NCBI GenBank assembly: GCA_015491735.1
Contig: WFVH01000025.1
Location: 1-64,000, forward strand
Reading direction: 5' to 3'
DNA length: 64,000 bases
DNA from: Gammaproteobacteria bacterium
Lineage (GTDB): Bacteria > Pseudomonadota > Gammaproteobacteria > Thiohalospirales > Thiohalospiraceae
Under the pieces are notes generated by a model. The model did not search any database and had not been told where the DNA came from. It was given only the letters and a program-made list of their open reading frames with translations. Below are positions 45,645-56,391 of the stretch, piece by piece (the stretch's first letter is position 1; each line of letters starts with the position of its first letter). Position numbers and translations under genes: made by a program.

Positions 45645-48600
45645 CCGGCCAACTCCTTATGCAACTCCTGAAGACAGTTTACCTCGGCGTCATCTTTCCG
45701 CTGCAGCGCCATACAGATGGCTTCAGCACCGGTTAATGTAGTAGTGTAGCTCACATTATGCATCAATGCCTCCCGCCGGATAGTGTAGGAGTCGGCGATC
45801 GCCTGCTTGCCTTCGGTGGTATTGACAATAAAACTGATCTCGCCATTCTTGATCATGTCCACGATATGAGGGCGCCCTTCAGTTACCTTGTTGATATGCT
45901 GACAGGGTATGCCCGCCTTCTCCAGTACGCGGGCGGTGCCATGAGTCGCAACCAGTTCGAAACCCAGTTTTATCAGCTCCTTCGCCACCCGGCCAATGCC
46001 TTTCTTGTCCGTCTGGCGAACGCTGAGGAAGGCCCGGCCACCATAAGCGAGCGTCTCGCCCGCCCCAAGCTGGGCTTTATAGAACGCTTCGCCAAAACTA
46101 CGGCCGATACCCATCACTTCACCGGTGGATTTCATTTCCGGACCAAGAATCGGATCCACGCCGCGAAACTTCACGAACGGAAATACCGCCTCTTTCACAG
46201 AAAAATAGTCCGGGGTTATCTCCGCTTCTACTCCCTGTTCCGCGAGTGAGCAGCCGGTCATGCAGCGGGCAGCGATCTTGGCCAGCGGCCGGCCGGTCGC
46301 CTTGGAGACGAAAGGAACCGTTCGGGAAGCCCGCGGGTTGACCTCCAGCACATAGACCTTGCCATTCTGGATGGCAAACTGGGTATTCATCAGGCCAATC
46401 ACCCCAAGCTCCAGCGCCATTCTGCGAGCCTGCTCGCGAATGGTATCCAGAACTTCACCGCCCAACGTATAGGGAGGCAGGGAACAGGCGGAATCGCCGG
46501 AGTGTACCCCGGCTTGTTCGATGTGCTCCATAATGCCGCCGATAACGATCTGTTTTCCATCGCAAACGGCGTCCAGATCCACCTCGATGGCATCATCCAG
46601 AAAACGATCCAGCAGAACCGGTGAGTCGTTGGAAACCTCTACCGCTTCGGCCATGTAACGGCGCAACTCCGCTTCATTGTATACGATCTCCATGGCGCGC
46701 CCGCCGAGCACGTACGATGGGCGCACCACCAGCGGGTAGCCAATCTCGTCCGCCAAGCCAATCGCCTCATCTTCCGTCCGCGCCGTACGGTTAGGAGGTT
46801 GAAGCAGCCCCAGTCTTTCAATCATCTGCTGGAAACGCTCACGATCCTCCGCCAGATCGATGGAGTCCGGGGTCGTGCCGATAATGGGGGCTCCGGCCGC
46901 CTCCAGCGCACGCGCCAGCTTGAGAGGGGTCTGCCCGCCATACTGGACGATGATTCCCCTGGGGCGCTCCAGCTCTACCAGCTCCAGCACATCCTCCAGG
47001 GTAAGCGGCTCGAAATAGAGGCGATCCGACGTATCGTAGTCGGTGGAAACCGTCTCCGGGTTACAGTTGACCATGATGGTCTCATACCCATCTTCCCGGC
47101 AGGCCTGGGCTGCGTGCACACAGCAGTAGTCAAATTCAATCCCCTGACCGATACGGTTGGGACCTCCCCCCAGCACCATCATCTTGTCACGCTGGCTGGG
47201 AGCCGCTTCGCACTCATCTTCGTAGGTGGAGTACATATAGGCAGTGGCGGTGGAAAATTCGGCAGCACAGGTATCCACGCGCTTGTAGACCGGCCGGACA
47301 CCGAGCCGATGGCGCCGTTCTCGAAGCGCCTGCTCGCTGATCCCTGCCAGGCTGGCGAGGCGGCTGTCCGAGAACCCCTTGCGCTTCAGAAAACGCATCC
47401 GTTCCCGATCCAGGGCATCGACTCCACCCGCCCGCACCTCCTGCTCGATCCGTACCAGCTCCTCGATCTGCACCAGAAACCAGGGGTCGATACGGCTGTA
47501 CTCATGTACCTGCTCCAGACTCATGCGGTAGCGGAAAGCGTCCGCTACATACCACAACCGCTTGGCACCCGGGCTACGCAACTCCTGGCGCAGCGTCTCT
47601 TTCACGGTTTCGCTATCCGGGCCGATCTTTTCATTCAGGCCATCGCTGCCGATCTCCAAACTGCGCAACGCCTTCTGCAGCGACTCCTGAAAGGTACGGC
47701 CAATAGCCATTACCTCTCCTACCGATTTCATCTGGGTCGTCAGCCGATCATCGACGTTGGGAAATTTCTCGAAGGTGAACCGGGGCACCTTGGTAACCAC
47801 ATAGTCGATACTTGGCTCGAACGAAGCAGGAATAGCGCCTCCGGTAATATCATTGGCCAGTTCATCCAGCGTATAACCCACCGCCAGCTTCGCAGCGATT
47901 TTGGCAATGGGAAAGCCCGTGGCCTTGGAGGCAAGCGCGGAAGAGCGGGAGACCCGTGGATTCATCTCGATAATGATCATCCGGCCATTATCCGGATTGA
48001 CGGCAAACTGCACGTTGGAACCGCCGGTTTCGACACCGATCTCCCGCAACACCGCGAGCGAGGCGTCCCGCAGAATCTGATACTCCTTGTCGGTGAGTGT
48101 CTGGGCCGGTGCGACGGTAATGGAGTCGCCCGTATGGACACCCATGGGGTCCAGGTTCTCGATGGAGCAAATAACGATACAGTTATCGGCGCGATCCCGC
48201 ACGACCTCCATCTCGAACTCCTTCCAACCCAGTACCGACTCCTCTATCAGCAACTCATTGGTGGGAGACAGATCCAGTCCATGTTCACATATCTCCACGA
48301 ACTCCTGTTTGTTGTACGCGATACCGCCACCACTGCCACCCATGGTGAAGGAAGGCCGGATGATGGCCGGAAAACCGATCGGGGCCTGAACCTGTAACGC
48401 CTCCTCCATACTGTGGGCGATGGCGGAGCGAGGGGTATCCAGACCGATTTTTTTCATCGCCTGCCGGAACAGATCACGATCTTCCGCCTTGTCAATAGCT
48501 TCCCGGCTGGCGCCGATCATCTCCACGCCAAACTTTTCCAGTATGCCGTTACTTGCCAAATCCAGCGCACAGTTGAGCGCCGTCTGCCCCCCCATGGTGG

Positions 48601-48862
48601 GCAACAGCGCATCGGGCCGCTCCTTCTCGATTATGCTGGCGACGGTTTGCCAGCGAATGGGTTCGATATAGGTTGCATCTGCCATCCCGGGATCGGTCAT
48701 GATCGTGGCCGGGTTGGAGTTGATCAACACGATCCGGTAACCCTCTTCCCGTAACGCCTTGCAGGCCTGGGCTCCGGAGTAGTCAAACTCGCAGGCCTGC
48801 CCGATAACGATGGGGCCAGCGCCAATTACCAGGATAGTCTCTATATCGGTGCGTTTTGGCAT
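45641..48862 (-). CDS. carB: Carbamoyl-phosphate synthase large chain
   Basis: The protein has 1073 residues, the standard length. It contains two homologous ATP-grasp halves ([14 protein letters not shown] and the second at [14 protein letters not shown]), an oligomerisation domain, and an MGS-like allosteric C-terminal domain ([15 protein letters not shown]). It makes carbamoyl phosphate for arginine and pyrimidine synthesis together with CarA, six bases upstream. Confidence 0.98.
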   Translation of the reverse strand: MPKRTDIETILVIGAGPIVIGQACEFDYSGAQACKALREEGYRIVLINSNPATIMTDPGMADATYIEPIRWQTVASIIEKERPDALLPTMGGQTALNCALDLASNGILEKFGVEMIGASREAIDKAEDRDLFRQAMKKIGLDTPRSAIAHSMEEALQVQAPIGFPAIIRPSFTMGGSGGGIAYNKQEFVEICEHGLDLSPTNELLIEESVLGWKEFEMEVVRDRADNCIVICSIENLDPMGVHTGDSITVAPAQTLTDKEYQILRDASLAVLREIGVETGGSNVQFAVNPDNGRMIIIEMNPRVSRSSALASKATGFPIAKIAAKLAVGYTLDELANDITGGAIPASFEPSIDYVVTKVPRFTFEKFPNVDDRLTTQMKSVGEVMAIGRTFQESLQKALRSLEIGSDGLNEKIGPDSETVKETLRQELRSPGAKRLWYVADAFRYRMSLEQVHEYSRIDPWFLVQIEELVRIEQEVRAGGVDALDRERMRFLKRKGFSDSRLASLAGISEQALRERRHRLGVRPVYKRVDTCAAEFSTATAYMYSTYEDECEAAPSQRDKMMVLGGGPNRIGQGIEFDYCCVHAAQACREDGYETIMVNCNPETVSTDYDTSDRLYFEPLTLEDVLELVELERPRGIIVQYGGQTPLKLARALEAAGAPIIGTTPDSIDLAEDRERFQQMIERLGLLQPPNRTARTEDEAIGLADEIGYPLVVRPSYVLGGRAMEIVYNEAELRRYMAEAVEVSNDSPVLLDRFLDDAIEVDLDAVCDGKQIVIGGIMEHIEQAGVHSGDSACSLPPYTLGGEVLDTIREQARRMALELGVIGLMNTQFAIQNGKVYVLEVNPRASRTVPFVSKATGRPLAKIAARCMTGCSLAEQGVEAEITPDYFSVKEAVFPFVKFRGVDPILGPEMKSTGEVMGIGRSFGEAFYKAQLGAGETLAYGGRAFLSVRQTDKKGIGRVAKELIKLGFELVATHGTARVLEKAGIPCQHINKVTEGRPHIVDMIKNGEISFIVNTTEGKQAIADSYTIRREALMHNVSYTTTLTGAEAICMALQRKDDAEVNCLQELHKELAG

Positions 48863-48868
48863 GGGGAA

Positions 48869-50017
48869 TCAAGACGCTCCTGCTTGGCGAACCAGTGATA
48901 CGAAGCGATCAAACAGCGGCGCCATGTCATGCGGGCCGGGGCTGGCCTCAGGATGTCCCTGGAAACCAAAGGCAGGCAGATCAGTACGCTCCACCCCTTG
49001 CAGGGTGCCGTCGAACAACGAGCGGTGTGTGGCACGCAGGTTGACCGGCAGACTGGACTCATCAACAGCAAAGCCGTGATTCTGGCTGGTAATCATGACC
49101 TGCCCGCTATCCAGATCCTGCACCGGATGATTGGCGCCGTGGTGACCAAATTTCATCTTGATTGTCCGGGCTCCGCTGGCCAGGGATAGCAGCTGATGTC
49201 CCAAACATATCCCAAACGTTGGAATCCCTCTCTGCAGCAGCTCACGGATGGCGCCGATGGCGTAGTCACACGGCTCCGGATCACCCGGCCCGTTGGACAA
49301 AAACAGCCCGTCCGGCTGCAACGCCAGCACTTCGGATGCAGGGGTCAGGGCCGGAATCACGGTAACGCGACAGCCACGATCCACCAGCATACGGAGGATA
49401 TTGCGCTTGATGCCGTAATCATAGGCCACAATGTGCAAGGGCAGTTTTTCATCGAGAGGATAGGGGCACTCCGGCAGGCCCTCTTCGAGAGTCCAGCTGC
49501 CCTGCGCCCACTCATAGGGGAGATGGGTTGTTACCTCTTTGGCCAGATCCATCCCCTTGAGACCGGGGAAAGCCTGCGCAGCAACCAGGGCCTGCTGCTC
49601 ATCGATATCCGTTCCCGCCACGATACACCCGTTCTGGGCGCCCTTTTCACGCAGGATGCGGGTCAGTTTACGGGTATCGATATCACTGATGGCCACGATC
49701 CGGTGGCGGCGCAGATAGTCCTCCAGTGGTTCCTGGGCGCGCCAACTGCTCACGACGGGAGACAAATCACGGATGACCAGCCCCGCCGCCGCAATGCCGG
49801 AGGACTCTTCGTCATCCGGATTACAACCAATGTTACCAATATGAGGAGAGGTAAGCGTAACGATTTGGCGGCTGTACGAGAGATCAGTAAGAATCTCCTG
49901 ATAGCCCGTCATGGCGGTATTGAATACAACCTCCCCGACAGTCTGTCCGTTGCAACCTATCGAACTTCCGGGAAACGAAGTCCCGTCTTCCAGAACCAGC
50001 AGGGCAGGCTCGCTCAC
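48869..50017 (-). CDS. carA: Carbamoyl-phosphate synthase small chain
   Basis: GTG at 50017, preceded by GGAGGTGAA, gives 382 residues, equal to the E. coli protein; an upstream frame extends 23 codons without family support. The glutamine amidotransferase domain has the catalytic Cys in [10 protein letters not shown] and the His/Glu pair in [12 protein letters not shown]. The N-terminal domain has [11 protein letters not shown] and [11 protein letters not shown]. The 279 bases upstream hold no recognised element; dapB is not there. Confidence 0.97.
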   Translation of the reverse strand: MSEPALLVLEDGTSFPGSSIGCNGQTVGEVVFNTAMTGYQEILTDLSYSRQIVTLTSPHIGNIGCNPDDEESSGIAAAGLVIRDLSPVVSSWRAQEPLEDYLRRHRIVAISDIDTRKLTRILREKGAQNGCIVAGTDIDEQQALVAAQAFPGLKGMDLAKEVTTHLPYEWAQGSWTLEEGLPECPYPLDEKLPLHIVAYDYGIKRNILRMLVDRGCRVTVIPALTPASEVLALQPDGLFLSNGPGDPEPCDYAIGAIRELLQRGIPTFGICLGHQLLSLASGARTIKMKFGHHGANHPVQDLDSGQVMITSQNHGFAVDESSLPVNLRATHRSLFDGTLQGVERTDLPAFGFQGHPEASPGPHDMAPLFDRFVSLVRQAGAS

Positions 50018-50296
50018 TTCACCTCCATTGACAAAACCGCCCGGAAAAACCGCGATAATTTCACCAGACAGCCCTGTTATATGCACGAAGCGGGAGCGTT
50101 CCTCCGGAACCTCCCGCTGTCTTCACACTCAGCCGGTGTTTCAGCTTTTGACCTGAGCCGCTCTTGTGGCCCTGGGGGTCGGCTAACTTAATGTTCGGGC
50201 TGGCATCAACCTGGCAACCAAAGTTAACGGGCCTCGGTTGCCGGGTTGATATTCTACGTTGAACAGTTGATGTTCGACAAGCGCTCCACCCTCTGT

Positions 50297-50875
50297 TTAC
50301 TGAAATAAAATACGCATTCCTACATGGGCGCCTTCATCCAGAGTTGCCGTTTTCCCGGTATCTTCCCGTTCAATCTTCAACAATCGATAACCGACATAGG
50401 CGAAGGCTTGCGGCAATATCTGGTACTCCACATTCAGCATCCCCTCGAAGGCGTTGCTTACATCGCCGAAAGAGACTATATCAGGTGCGTAGTGCAACTG
50501 AGCGCCAAACACCAGGCGATTGACGGTTTCGGGATAATAGCGGACGCCGAAGCCGAGTCCCAGCGCCAACCCGTCTATCTCGTCGTCACCGCTGGACAAG
50601 ACGCCAAGCAGCTTGCCGCCGACACCGGCTTCCAGCGGGTTGCCCTGCCGGCCGGTTTCACCCACTACTCGCACACCAAGCGTTCCGATATAGTAATCAT
50701 CAGTGTTGTAGTAGATTGCAGCCTCCCCCTCCAGGCTATTGGGCGAAGGACTGGTCATCCAGCTGAGCGCCAGGCGCACGCTATCATTGTTCAGGTTGAT
50801 ATCGAGCGCACCGGCGACCGATGCGCTACTGGCGGCCAGTAACAGACTGCCCACCCAGGTTCTTGTGGTCTTCAA
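50297..50875 (-). CDS. YfaZ-family outer-membrane protein
   Basis: The 192-residue form starts at a TTG (50875) behind GAGAGGGG; an in-frame TTG at 50920 would add 15 residues. A signal peptide ends near SVAGALD. The mature part is a small predicted beta-barrel with alternating pattern (LNNDSVRLALSWM, YYIGTLGVRVVGE, GLALGLGFGVRYYPE) ending GMRILFQ with the terminal aromatic expected of barrels. It resembles YfaZ-type proteins, whose role is unknown. Confidence 0.7.
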   Translation of the reverse strand: MKTTRTWVGSLLLAASSASVAGALDINLNNDSVRLALSWMTSPSPNSLEGEAAIYYNTDDYYIGTLGVRVVGETGRQGNPLEAGVGGKLLGVLSSGDDEIDGLALGLGFGVRYYPETVNRLVFGAQLHYAPDIVSFGDVSNAFEGMLNVEYQILPQAFAYVGYRLLKIEREDTGKTATLDEGAHVGMRILFQ

Positions 50876-50916
50876 TGTATCCCCTCTCTTACTCCTGGCT
50901 GTCCAAAGGGCTGAAA

Positions 50917-51126
50917 TCAACTATCACGATAGTGAGGATCAACCCAGCATCGGGGCAAACACTCCCCTGACGGAAATATTAACTCGTCTTTGTTGAACAG
51001 CTCCGCATCCTGAAGTTCCTCACCTGAATGGAAACGTCCCTTTGCCTTTTTTTGAAAAGGATCGAACAATCCACTCAACTCCACTATCTCGACCAGATCA
51101 CCACTGCTTTTGTGTTTCATGAACAT
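50917..51126 (-). CDS. Conserved small acidic protein
   Basis: 69 residues from ATG 51126, which has TAGGAG seven bases before it; the longer frame is not supported by a ribosome site. The protein is acidic and soluble: SGDLVEIVELSGLFDPFQ, GRFHSGEELQDAELFNKDELIFPSGE and LPRCWVDPHY. I have an impression of similar short proteins in related bacteria but no function. It is on the same strand as, and 28 bases past, the giant FAD/Fe-S oxidoreductase. Confidence 0.55.
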   Translation of the reverse strand: MFMKHKSSGDLVEIVELSGLFDPFQKKAKGRFHSGEELQDAELFNKDELIFPSGECLPRCWVDPHYRDS

Positions 51127-51154
51127 AACTGCTCTCCTACGTAGACAAGCGGAA

Positions 51155-54100
51155 CTATAACACCACCCGTTCGATACCTCCCCTTTTAACACGCTCTATG
51201 AAGTTCTGCTGCCACGCAGCTCCCAACCGCTCGGCGACCAGCTCAACCACCACATAGTCCACCTCCAGCCCGGTATCCTCCGTGTAGCGCAACAGCCCCG
51301 TCTGACAGGCCGGACAGGAGGTAAGCATCTTCACCTCGCCCGCTGAAACAGTCTGCTCGCCAATCAACTGCCGGATACCGCCATGCAACTCCTCCTGTTT
51401 ACGATAGCGCAACTGGCTGGCGATATCGGGGCGCGATATGGCCAATGTTCCCGCCTCTCCGCAGCAACGGTCGGAAAGCAGCACCTCCTGCGACATCAAA
51501 CCGGAAACAACCCTGACTGGCGGCGCAGTTTTTATCGGTGTATGACAGGGATCGTGGTACAGATAGGCGGTATCCCCCCCTCCCTGCATGCTGATACCCT
51601 TCTCCAGCAGATATTCATGAATGTCCAGCAACCGGCAGCCGGGAAAAATCTTGTCAAAACGATACTGCTGCAACTGATCCATGCAGGTGCCGCAGGAGAC
51701 GATCACGGTTTTTATATCCAGGTAGTTGAGCGTGTTGGCCATGCGGTGAAACAGCACCTGATTGTTGACCGAGATGCGGCCGCCCTTTTTCCTGTCCCCC
51801 GCAGCGGTCTGTGGATAGCCGCAGCAGAGATAGCCTGGCGGTAACACGGTTTGTACGCCGGCATCAAAAAGCATCGCCAGTGTCGCCAGCCCTACCTGAC
51901 TGAACAGCCGTTCCGAACCGCAGCCGGGGAAGTAGAATACCGCCTCCGAGTCGTCGGCGGCCTTGCCCGGATGGCGCAGGACAGGCACGATTTCACTATC
52001 CTCGATACCCAACAGCGCACGCGGCGTCTGTTTGGGCAGATTACCCGGCATCGGCTTGTCCACGAAGCGGACAATCTGCTCTCTGACCGTTTGCGGCCCG
52101 GTGGTGGCCGCAGGCGGCTCTCCCTTGCCCAGCAAACCGGCTGCTCTGGCGGCGCGGTGGGCCAGACGCTGGGCGGCATAGCCCCACTCCACCAACCCTT
52201 TGCGCACCACACGAATCGCCGCCGGGTCGGTCAGATTCAGAAACATCATCGACAGCCAGGTGCCCGGGTTGAGCCGTTTCTTGCCCTGTTCACGCAAGAT
52301 ATTGCGCATGCGGATGGTTACGTCACCGGTATCGATATTCACCGGGCAGGGGGCAAGGCATTTGTGGCAGATGGTACAGTGGTCGGCCACATCGTTCAAC
52401 TCCTCAAAATGACGAACCGAAATCCCCCGCCGGGTCTGCTCCTCATAGAGAAACGCCTCGATGATAAGGCCGGTCGCCAGGATCTTGTTGCGCGGGGAGT
52501 AGAGCAGATTGGCGCGTGGAATATGGGTGGTGCAGACCGGCTTGCATTTGCCGCAGCGCAGACAGTCCTTGATGTCGTTGTTGAGTTCGCTCAGTTCACT
52601 CGCCTCCAGAAGCAGGGCCTCCTGCTCCACCAAGCGCAGTGAAGGGGTATAGGCGTTATGCAGACCGGAGTCCGCCAGCAGCTTTCCCCGGTTGAAACAA
52701 CCATCGGGATCCACCCGCTGCTTGTATTCAGTAAAGGCCTGGATCGCTTCGGGAGCCAAAAACTGCATTTTCGTCAGGCCGATGCCGTGCTCACCGGAGA
52801 TAACGCCGCCCAGCGACTCCGCCAGCGCCATAATCCGCTTCACCACCTGATCCGCCTGATGCAGCATCTGATAGTCATTGGAGTTTACCGGAATATTGGT
52901 GTGGACATTGCCGTCCCCGGCATGCATATGGATGGCAACAAACAGGCGGCTGGCACGGCAGCTGGCGTGAATTTCATCCAGCTTGCCACGTACCGCCGCC
53001 AGTTCGCGACCGATGAAGATCTCTTTCAGCGGCCGCTCCACCTGCTGGCGGTAGGAGATGCGCAGTTCACGCCGCTGCAGCAGCCGAAAGAGCGTGTCTC
53101 CGGATTGCAGCCGCTGGCCAACCTGCTCCTCAAACAGCGACAAATACTGGTCGGCCGGGGCATCCAGGTTGGCGAGCACCTCTCTCCAGCGCCGGCGCAC
53201 CTGCTGCAGATGCTGCAGGGCTGCCTGCTGCTTGCTGGCGAGAATTGCGGCGGACTCCGCGCTCTCATCGAACTCGCCACTCTGTTTCAGCTCGGGCAGT
53301 TCTCCGCCAAGATAGGCGGCAACTGCCTCGATCATATCCAGTTTGTTGGCGGTGGAGAGTTCGATGTTGATGCGTTCGATGCCATCATTGTATTCCGGCA
53401 ACCGCTCCAGCGGAATCACCACATCCTCGTTTATCTTGAACGCATTGGTGTGGGCCGCGATGGCGGCCGTGCGCGCCCGATCCAGCCAGAAGTGGCCGCG
53501 GGCCTCGGGACTCACCGCAATGAAACCCTCCGCCCCCCGCCGGTTGGCCAGCTTCACCACCCCCGACGCGGCCCGGGCTACCGCATCCTCGTCATCACCG
53601 GCCACATCGATCAGCAGAACCATTTTGGGTAGCTCGCGGCGTGGCGCCTTCGGGCTGTATTTGATCGCCCGCACATAACGCTCATCGAGATGCTCCATTC
53701 CGGCCAGTACCACCTCGGAATCTGCATCAAGATAGGCTTTGGTCTCCACGATGGCAGGAACCGCGCGGTGCAGATCCGGATCGAAAAACTCCAGGCAAAC
53801 CGTGCGCATGGCCCCTGGCATACGGTGCAGAATAAATACCGCCGAGGTAATCAGGCCATCACAACCCTCTTTCTGCACGCCGGGCAATCCGCCGAGAAAC
53901 TTGTTTGTCACATCCTTGCCCAGACCCGGCTTGCGCAACTCGTTGCCGGGAATCTTCAGGATCTCCGGTTCAGCGACCGGCTTTTTCAGATCAGAACCAT
54001 AGCGGGTAAGGCGAAACGCCACCACCGGCTGCTCATGAATCTTTCCCAGGTTGTGGTTGAGCCGCTCTACCTCCAGCCAGTTGCCATCCGGCATCACCAT

Positions 54101-55003
54101 CCGCCACGAAACCAGATTGTCCAGCGTGGTGCCCCACAACACCGCCTTCTTGCCGCCGGCATTCATGGCGATATTGCCGCCGATACAGGAGGCATCCTGT
54201 GAGGTGGGATCCACCGCAAAGACATAACCTGCCTGCCCGGCACGCTCCGCAACCCGCCGGGTAACGACACCTGCACCGGCTCGGATGGTGGCAACGTCGG
54301 ATTCCACACCGGGCAGGGGGCGTTTTTCGATCGCTCCCAGCGCATCCAGTTTTTCGGTATTGATTACTGCGGTATCCTGAAACAGCGGCACAGCTCCTCC
54401 GGTATAACCGGTACCGCCACCACGGGGAATAATGGTCAGACCCAGTTCGATACAGCCTTGCACCAGGGCGCGAACCTCCTGTTCACTGTCTGGCGTCAAC
54501 ACAACCAGCGGATACTCCACCCGCCAGTCGGTGGCATCGGTCACATGAGATACCCGTGCCATGCCGCTGAAATCGATATTGTCACGGCGGGTCAACCGGG
54601 AGAACCGCTTCAGCAACTTGCTGCGTAAAGCCTGCTGGCGGGGAAACCACTGCTCAAATCCGGTTACCGCTTCACGGGCCTTGTCAGCCAGCCACAACGC
54701 CTGCTGGTTCCCGTCCGCCCGCGCCACAATTTGATCCAGGCGGTGATGCAGCGCCTGGATCAGTGATTCACGGCGTTTCTCGTTCTCCAGCAGATCATCC
54801 TGGATAAAAGGGTTGCGATTCACCACCCACATATCCCCCAGCACCTCGAACAACATGCGCGCGGATCGGCCGGTAATCCGCTCGTTACGCAGCCGCTGCA
54901 GTACCTGCCAGGCCTCCTCCCCCAACAGGCGGATCACGATTTCCCGATCGGAAAATGAGGTGTAGTTATAGGGAATCTCGCGGATGCGATGCTCGCTCAT
55001 CAT
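51155..55003 (-). CDS. Giant FAD- and iron-sulfur oxidoreductase (D-lactate/glycolate-oxidase type, DUF3683)
   Basis: The protein has 1282 residues. The order is: a DUF3683 N-terminal part (about 1-130), an FAD-binding domain of the vanillyl-alcohol-oxidase type ([17 protein letters not shown], about 195-211), and an FAD-oxidase C-terminal domain ([32 protein letters not shown]). Then come two 4Fe-4S cysteine groups ([11 protein letters not shown] and [12 protein letters not shown]), and two CCG domains ([11 protein letters not shown] ... CCGYPQ; CHTPIK ... CCGEAGT). It fuses what is GlcD-GlcE/Dld plus GlcF in other organisms into one chain. It probably oxidises a 2-hydroxyacid and feeds the quinone pool. 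The substrate is unproven. Confidence 0.88.
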   Translation of the reverse strand: MMSEHRIREIPYNYTSFSDREIVIRLLGEEAWQVLQRLRNERITGRSARMLFEVLGDMWVVNRNPFIQDDLLENEKRRESLIQALHHRLDQIVARADGNQQALWLADKAREAVTGFEQWFPRQQALRSKLLKRFSRLTRRDNIDFSGMARVSHVTDATDWRVEYPLVVLTPDSEQEVRALVQGCIELGLTIIPRGGGTGYTGGAVPLFQDTAVINTEKLDALGAIEKRPLPGVESDVATIRAGAGVVTRRVAERAGQAGYVFAVDPTSQDASCIGGNIAMNAGGKKAVLWGTTLDNLVSWRMVMPDGNWLEVERLNHNLGKIHEQPVVAFRLTRYGSDLKKPVAEPEILKIPGNELRKPGLGKDVTNKFLGGLPGVQKEGCDGLITSAVFILHRMPGAMRTVCLEFFDPDLHRAVPAIVETKAYLDADSEVVLAGMEHLDERYVRAIKYSPKAPRRELPKMVLLIDVAGDDEDAVARAASGVVKLANRRGAEGFIAVSPEARGHFWLDRARTAAIAAHTNAFKINEDVVIPLERLPEYNDGIERINIELSTANKLDMIEAVAAYLGGELPELKQSGEFDESAESAAILASKQQAALQHLQQVRRRWREVLANLDAPADQYLSLFEEQVGQRLQSGDTLFRLLQRRELRISYRQQVERPLKEIFIGRELAAVRGKLDEIHASCRASRLFVAIHMHAGDGNVHTNIPVNSNDYQMLHQADQVVKRIMALAESLGGVISGEHGIGLTKMQFLAPEAIQAFTEYKQRVDPDGCFNRGKLLADSGLHNAYTPSLRLVEQEALLLEASELSELNNDIKDCLRCGKCKPVCTTHIPRANLLYSPRNKILATGLIIEAFLYEEQTRRGISVRHFEELNDVADHCTICHKCLAPCPVNIDTGDVTIRMRNILREQGKKRLNPGTWLSMMFLNLTDPAAIRVVRKGLVEWGYAAQRLAHRAARAAGLLGKGEPPAATTGPQTVREQIVRFVDKPMPGNLPKQTPRALLGIEDSEIVPVLRHPGKAADDSEAVFYFPGCGSERLFSQVGLATLAMLFDAGVQTVLPPGYLCCGYPQTAAGDRKKGGRISVNNQVLFHRMANTLNYLDIKTVIVSCGTCMDQLQQYRFDKIFPGCRLLDIHEYLLEKGISMQGGGDTAYLYHDPCHTPIKTAPPVRVVSGLMSQEVLLSDRCCGEAGTLAISRPDIASQLRYRKQEELHGGIRQLIGEQTVSAGEVKMLTSCPACQTGLLRYTEDTGLEVDYVVVELVAERLGAAWQQNFIERVKRGGIERVVL

Positions 55004-55046
55004 TTATGCCACGGTTTCAGAAGACAAGATTTCGAGAAAACATTGA

Positions 55047-55169
55047 GTAACGGCCCGGCCCGCCGCGAAATTCGTCAGTTCAGGGCGAAAAAACATGAGT
55101 TTACATGTGTAACCGACCATTTTTCAACGCAGAACCGGCCACGGATTTCAGGACGGACCGGGCGGTTAT
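55047..55169. repeat. Diverged IS66-type miniature element (inner palindrome only)
   Basis: About 123 bp running GTAACGGCCCGG to GGGCGGTTATC. The inner-palindrome text AAATTCGTCAGTTCAGGGCGAA and CATTTTTCAACGCAGAA is recognisable, but both ends have changed. It ends a few bases before the second-family element at 55177, so two unrelated element types sit side by side upstream of the giant oxidoreductase. Confidence 0.75.
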
Positions 55170-55176
55170 CAACCTA

Positions 55177-55239
55177 GTACTCCGTCAAGATGATAACTTG
55201 GGAAGCTCTGCATCCCAAGTTATCATCTTGACGGAGTAC
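55177..55239. mobile_element. IS630/mariner-type miniature element, short copy
   Basis: 63 bp: perfect 27-bp inverted ends (GTACTCCGTCAAGATGATAA onward) around AGCTCTGCA. Flanked by TA (55175-55176 and 55240-55241); removal restores CTAG. It is an internally deleted relative of the 158-bp copy at 33385, with a matched change (GATGAT for GGTGAT) in both arms. Confidence 0.88.
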
Positions 55240-55295
55240 TAGCCTGTAAAACGTACGCTATTGAGCAGGATGGGGTAATGGAGCAGCGGGAGAGA

Positions 55296-55369
55296 TGGCT
55301 GGGGAACTAGGATTCGAACCTAGATTGACGGAGTCAGAGTCCGCTGTCCTGCCGTTAGACGATTCCCCA
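55296..55369 (-). tRNA. tRNA-Gln (CTG anticodon)
   Basis: Read on the minus strand from 55369: acceptor TGGGGAA pairs with TTCCCCA; a D-loop with TAACGGCAGG; anticodon loop CTCTGAC with CTG at its centre; T-arm GGTTCGAATCC; discriminator G and an encoded CCA. 74 bases including CCA. Downstream of rpsI on the same strand. Confidence 0.95.
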
Positions 55370-55377
55370 TCAGATGA

Positions 55378-55400
55378 TCCGGGGGGATAATACCCCCGGA
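55378..55400 (-). terminator. Hairpin between rpsI and tRNA-Gln
   Basis: An 8-bp stem TCCGGGGG/CCCCCGGA with a 7-base loop lies directly past the rpsI stop. No T-run follows, so it may be a pause or processing site rather than a full terminator. Confidence 0.45.
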
Positions 55401-55411
55401 CAGCAAACAGA

Positions 55412-55804
55412 TTAACGCTTGGAGAATTGAGGACGCTTGCGCGCCTTGTGCAAACCAACCTTTTTACGCTCCACCTCGCGCGCATCCCGGGTCACATAAC
55501 CCGCCTGGCGCAACGCCGGGCGCAAGGACTCATCATGCTCCATCAAGGCGCGGGTGATGCCGTGACGTATCGCCCCGGCCTGACCACTGATACCGCCACC
55601 TTTCACCACCACGTTTACATCCAGGTTATCCGTCATCTCCACCAGTTCCAGCGGCTGACGAACCACCATGCGCGCGGTCTCGCGGCCAAAATACTGTTCC
55701 AGCGTCCGGTTGTTGACAGTGATATTACCACTGCCGGGGGTCAAATAGACCCGCGCCGTCGATGCCTTGCGGCGCCCGGTTCCATAATAGTGTTTATCTG
55801 GCAT
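55412..55804 (-). CDS. rpsI: 30S ribosomal protein S9
   Basis: The protein has 130 residues. [16 protein letters not shown] near the start, the central [19 protein letters not shown] and the basic C-terminal [17 protein letters not shown] are diagnostic; the tail contacts tRNA in the P site. Follows rplM on the same strand with an 81-base spacer that contains a mobile-element remnant. Confidence 0.98.
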   Translation of the reverse strand: MPDKHYYGTGRRKASTARVYLTPGSGNITVNNRTLEQYFGRETARMVVRQPLELVEMTDNLDVNVVVKGGGISGQAGAIRHGITRALMEHDESLRPALRQAGYVTRDAREVERKKVGLHKARKRPQFSKR

Positions 55805-55842
55805 ACTGTTTCCGTCTCAAATAATTCAGGTTGAACCATAAT

Positions 55843-55883
55843 GTAACCACCCGGCCAGCCCCTGAAACTCGCCATGTCGTTAC
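55843..55883. repeat. Short remnant of the IS66-type miniature element in the rplM-rpsI spacer
   Basis: 41 bases: GTAAC, then CCCCTGAAACTCGCCATGTC (17 of 20 identical to the element's CCCCTGAAATCCGCCATTTC), ending GTTAC. Flanking 8-mers do not match. Small and diverged, so the assignment rests on the 20-base core and GTAAC/GTTAC ends. Confidence 0.55.
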
Positions 55884-55885
55884 AA

Positions 55886-56314
55886 TTAAATATCCAGCCG
55901 TTGCGGCTGCTGGGCGGCATGCTTATGCTCGGCACCCGCATAGACCTTGAGTTTCCGGAACATCGCCCGGCCCAGCGGGTTCTTTGGCAGCATTCCCTTC
56001 ACTGCCGTTTCAATGACCCGTTCGGGTGCGCGTTGAATCAGCTTGTCAAAAGTGAGCGATTTAATACCACCCGGATAACCGGTGTGGCGATAGTAGGTTT
56101 TGTCGGTCGCCTTGTTGCCCGATACATGCACCTTTTCCGCATTGATTACGACAATATAGTCACCGGTATCCACATGCGGCGTATACACCGGCTTGTGCTT
56201 GCCGCGCAACCGCCGGGCAATCTCGCTGGCAAGGCGGCCCAGGGTCTTGCCGGTGGCATCGACCAGATACCAGTCACGCTTGACTTCAGAAGGTTTTGCG
56301 CTGAAAGTCTTCAT
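55886..56314 (-). CDS. rplM: 50S ribosomal protein L13
   Basis: 142 residues from ATG 56314 ([20 protein letters not shown]), exactly the usual length; an upstream frame is unsupported. Conserved [34 protein letters not shown], and [18 protein letters not shown]. Downstream of tyrS by 77 bases. Confidence 0.98.
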   Translation of the reverse strand: MKTFSAKPSEVKRDWYLVDATGKTLGRLASEIARRLRGKHKPVYTPHVDTGDYIVVINAEKVHVSGNKATDKTYYRHTGYPGGIKSLTFDKLIQRAPERVIETAVKGMLPKNPLGRAMFRKLKVYAGAEHKHAAQQPQRLDI

Positions 56315-56391
56315 ATCCAAATACTGCTCCAAAATGAGGCGTCCCGCCCAAACTCGAAAACGGGTAATCCTACAGCACTCATCCACGAGAT

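Noticed and set aside
46799-48397. 532-codon open frame on the plus strand
   Set aside because: It lies entirely antisense to carB and shows no domain; carB is certain.
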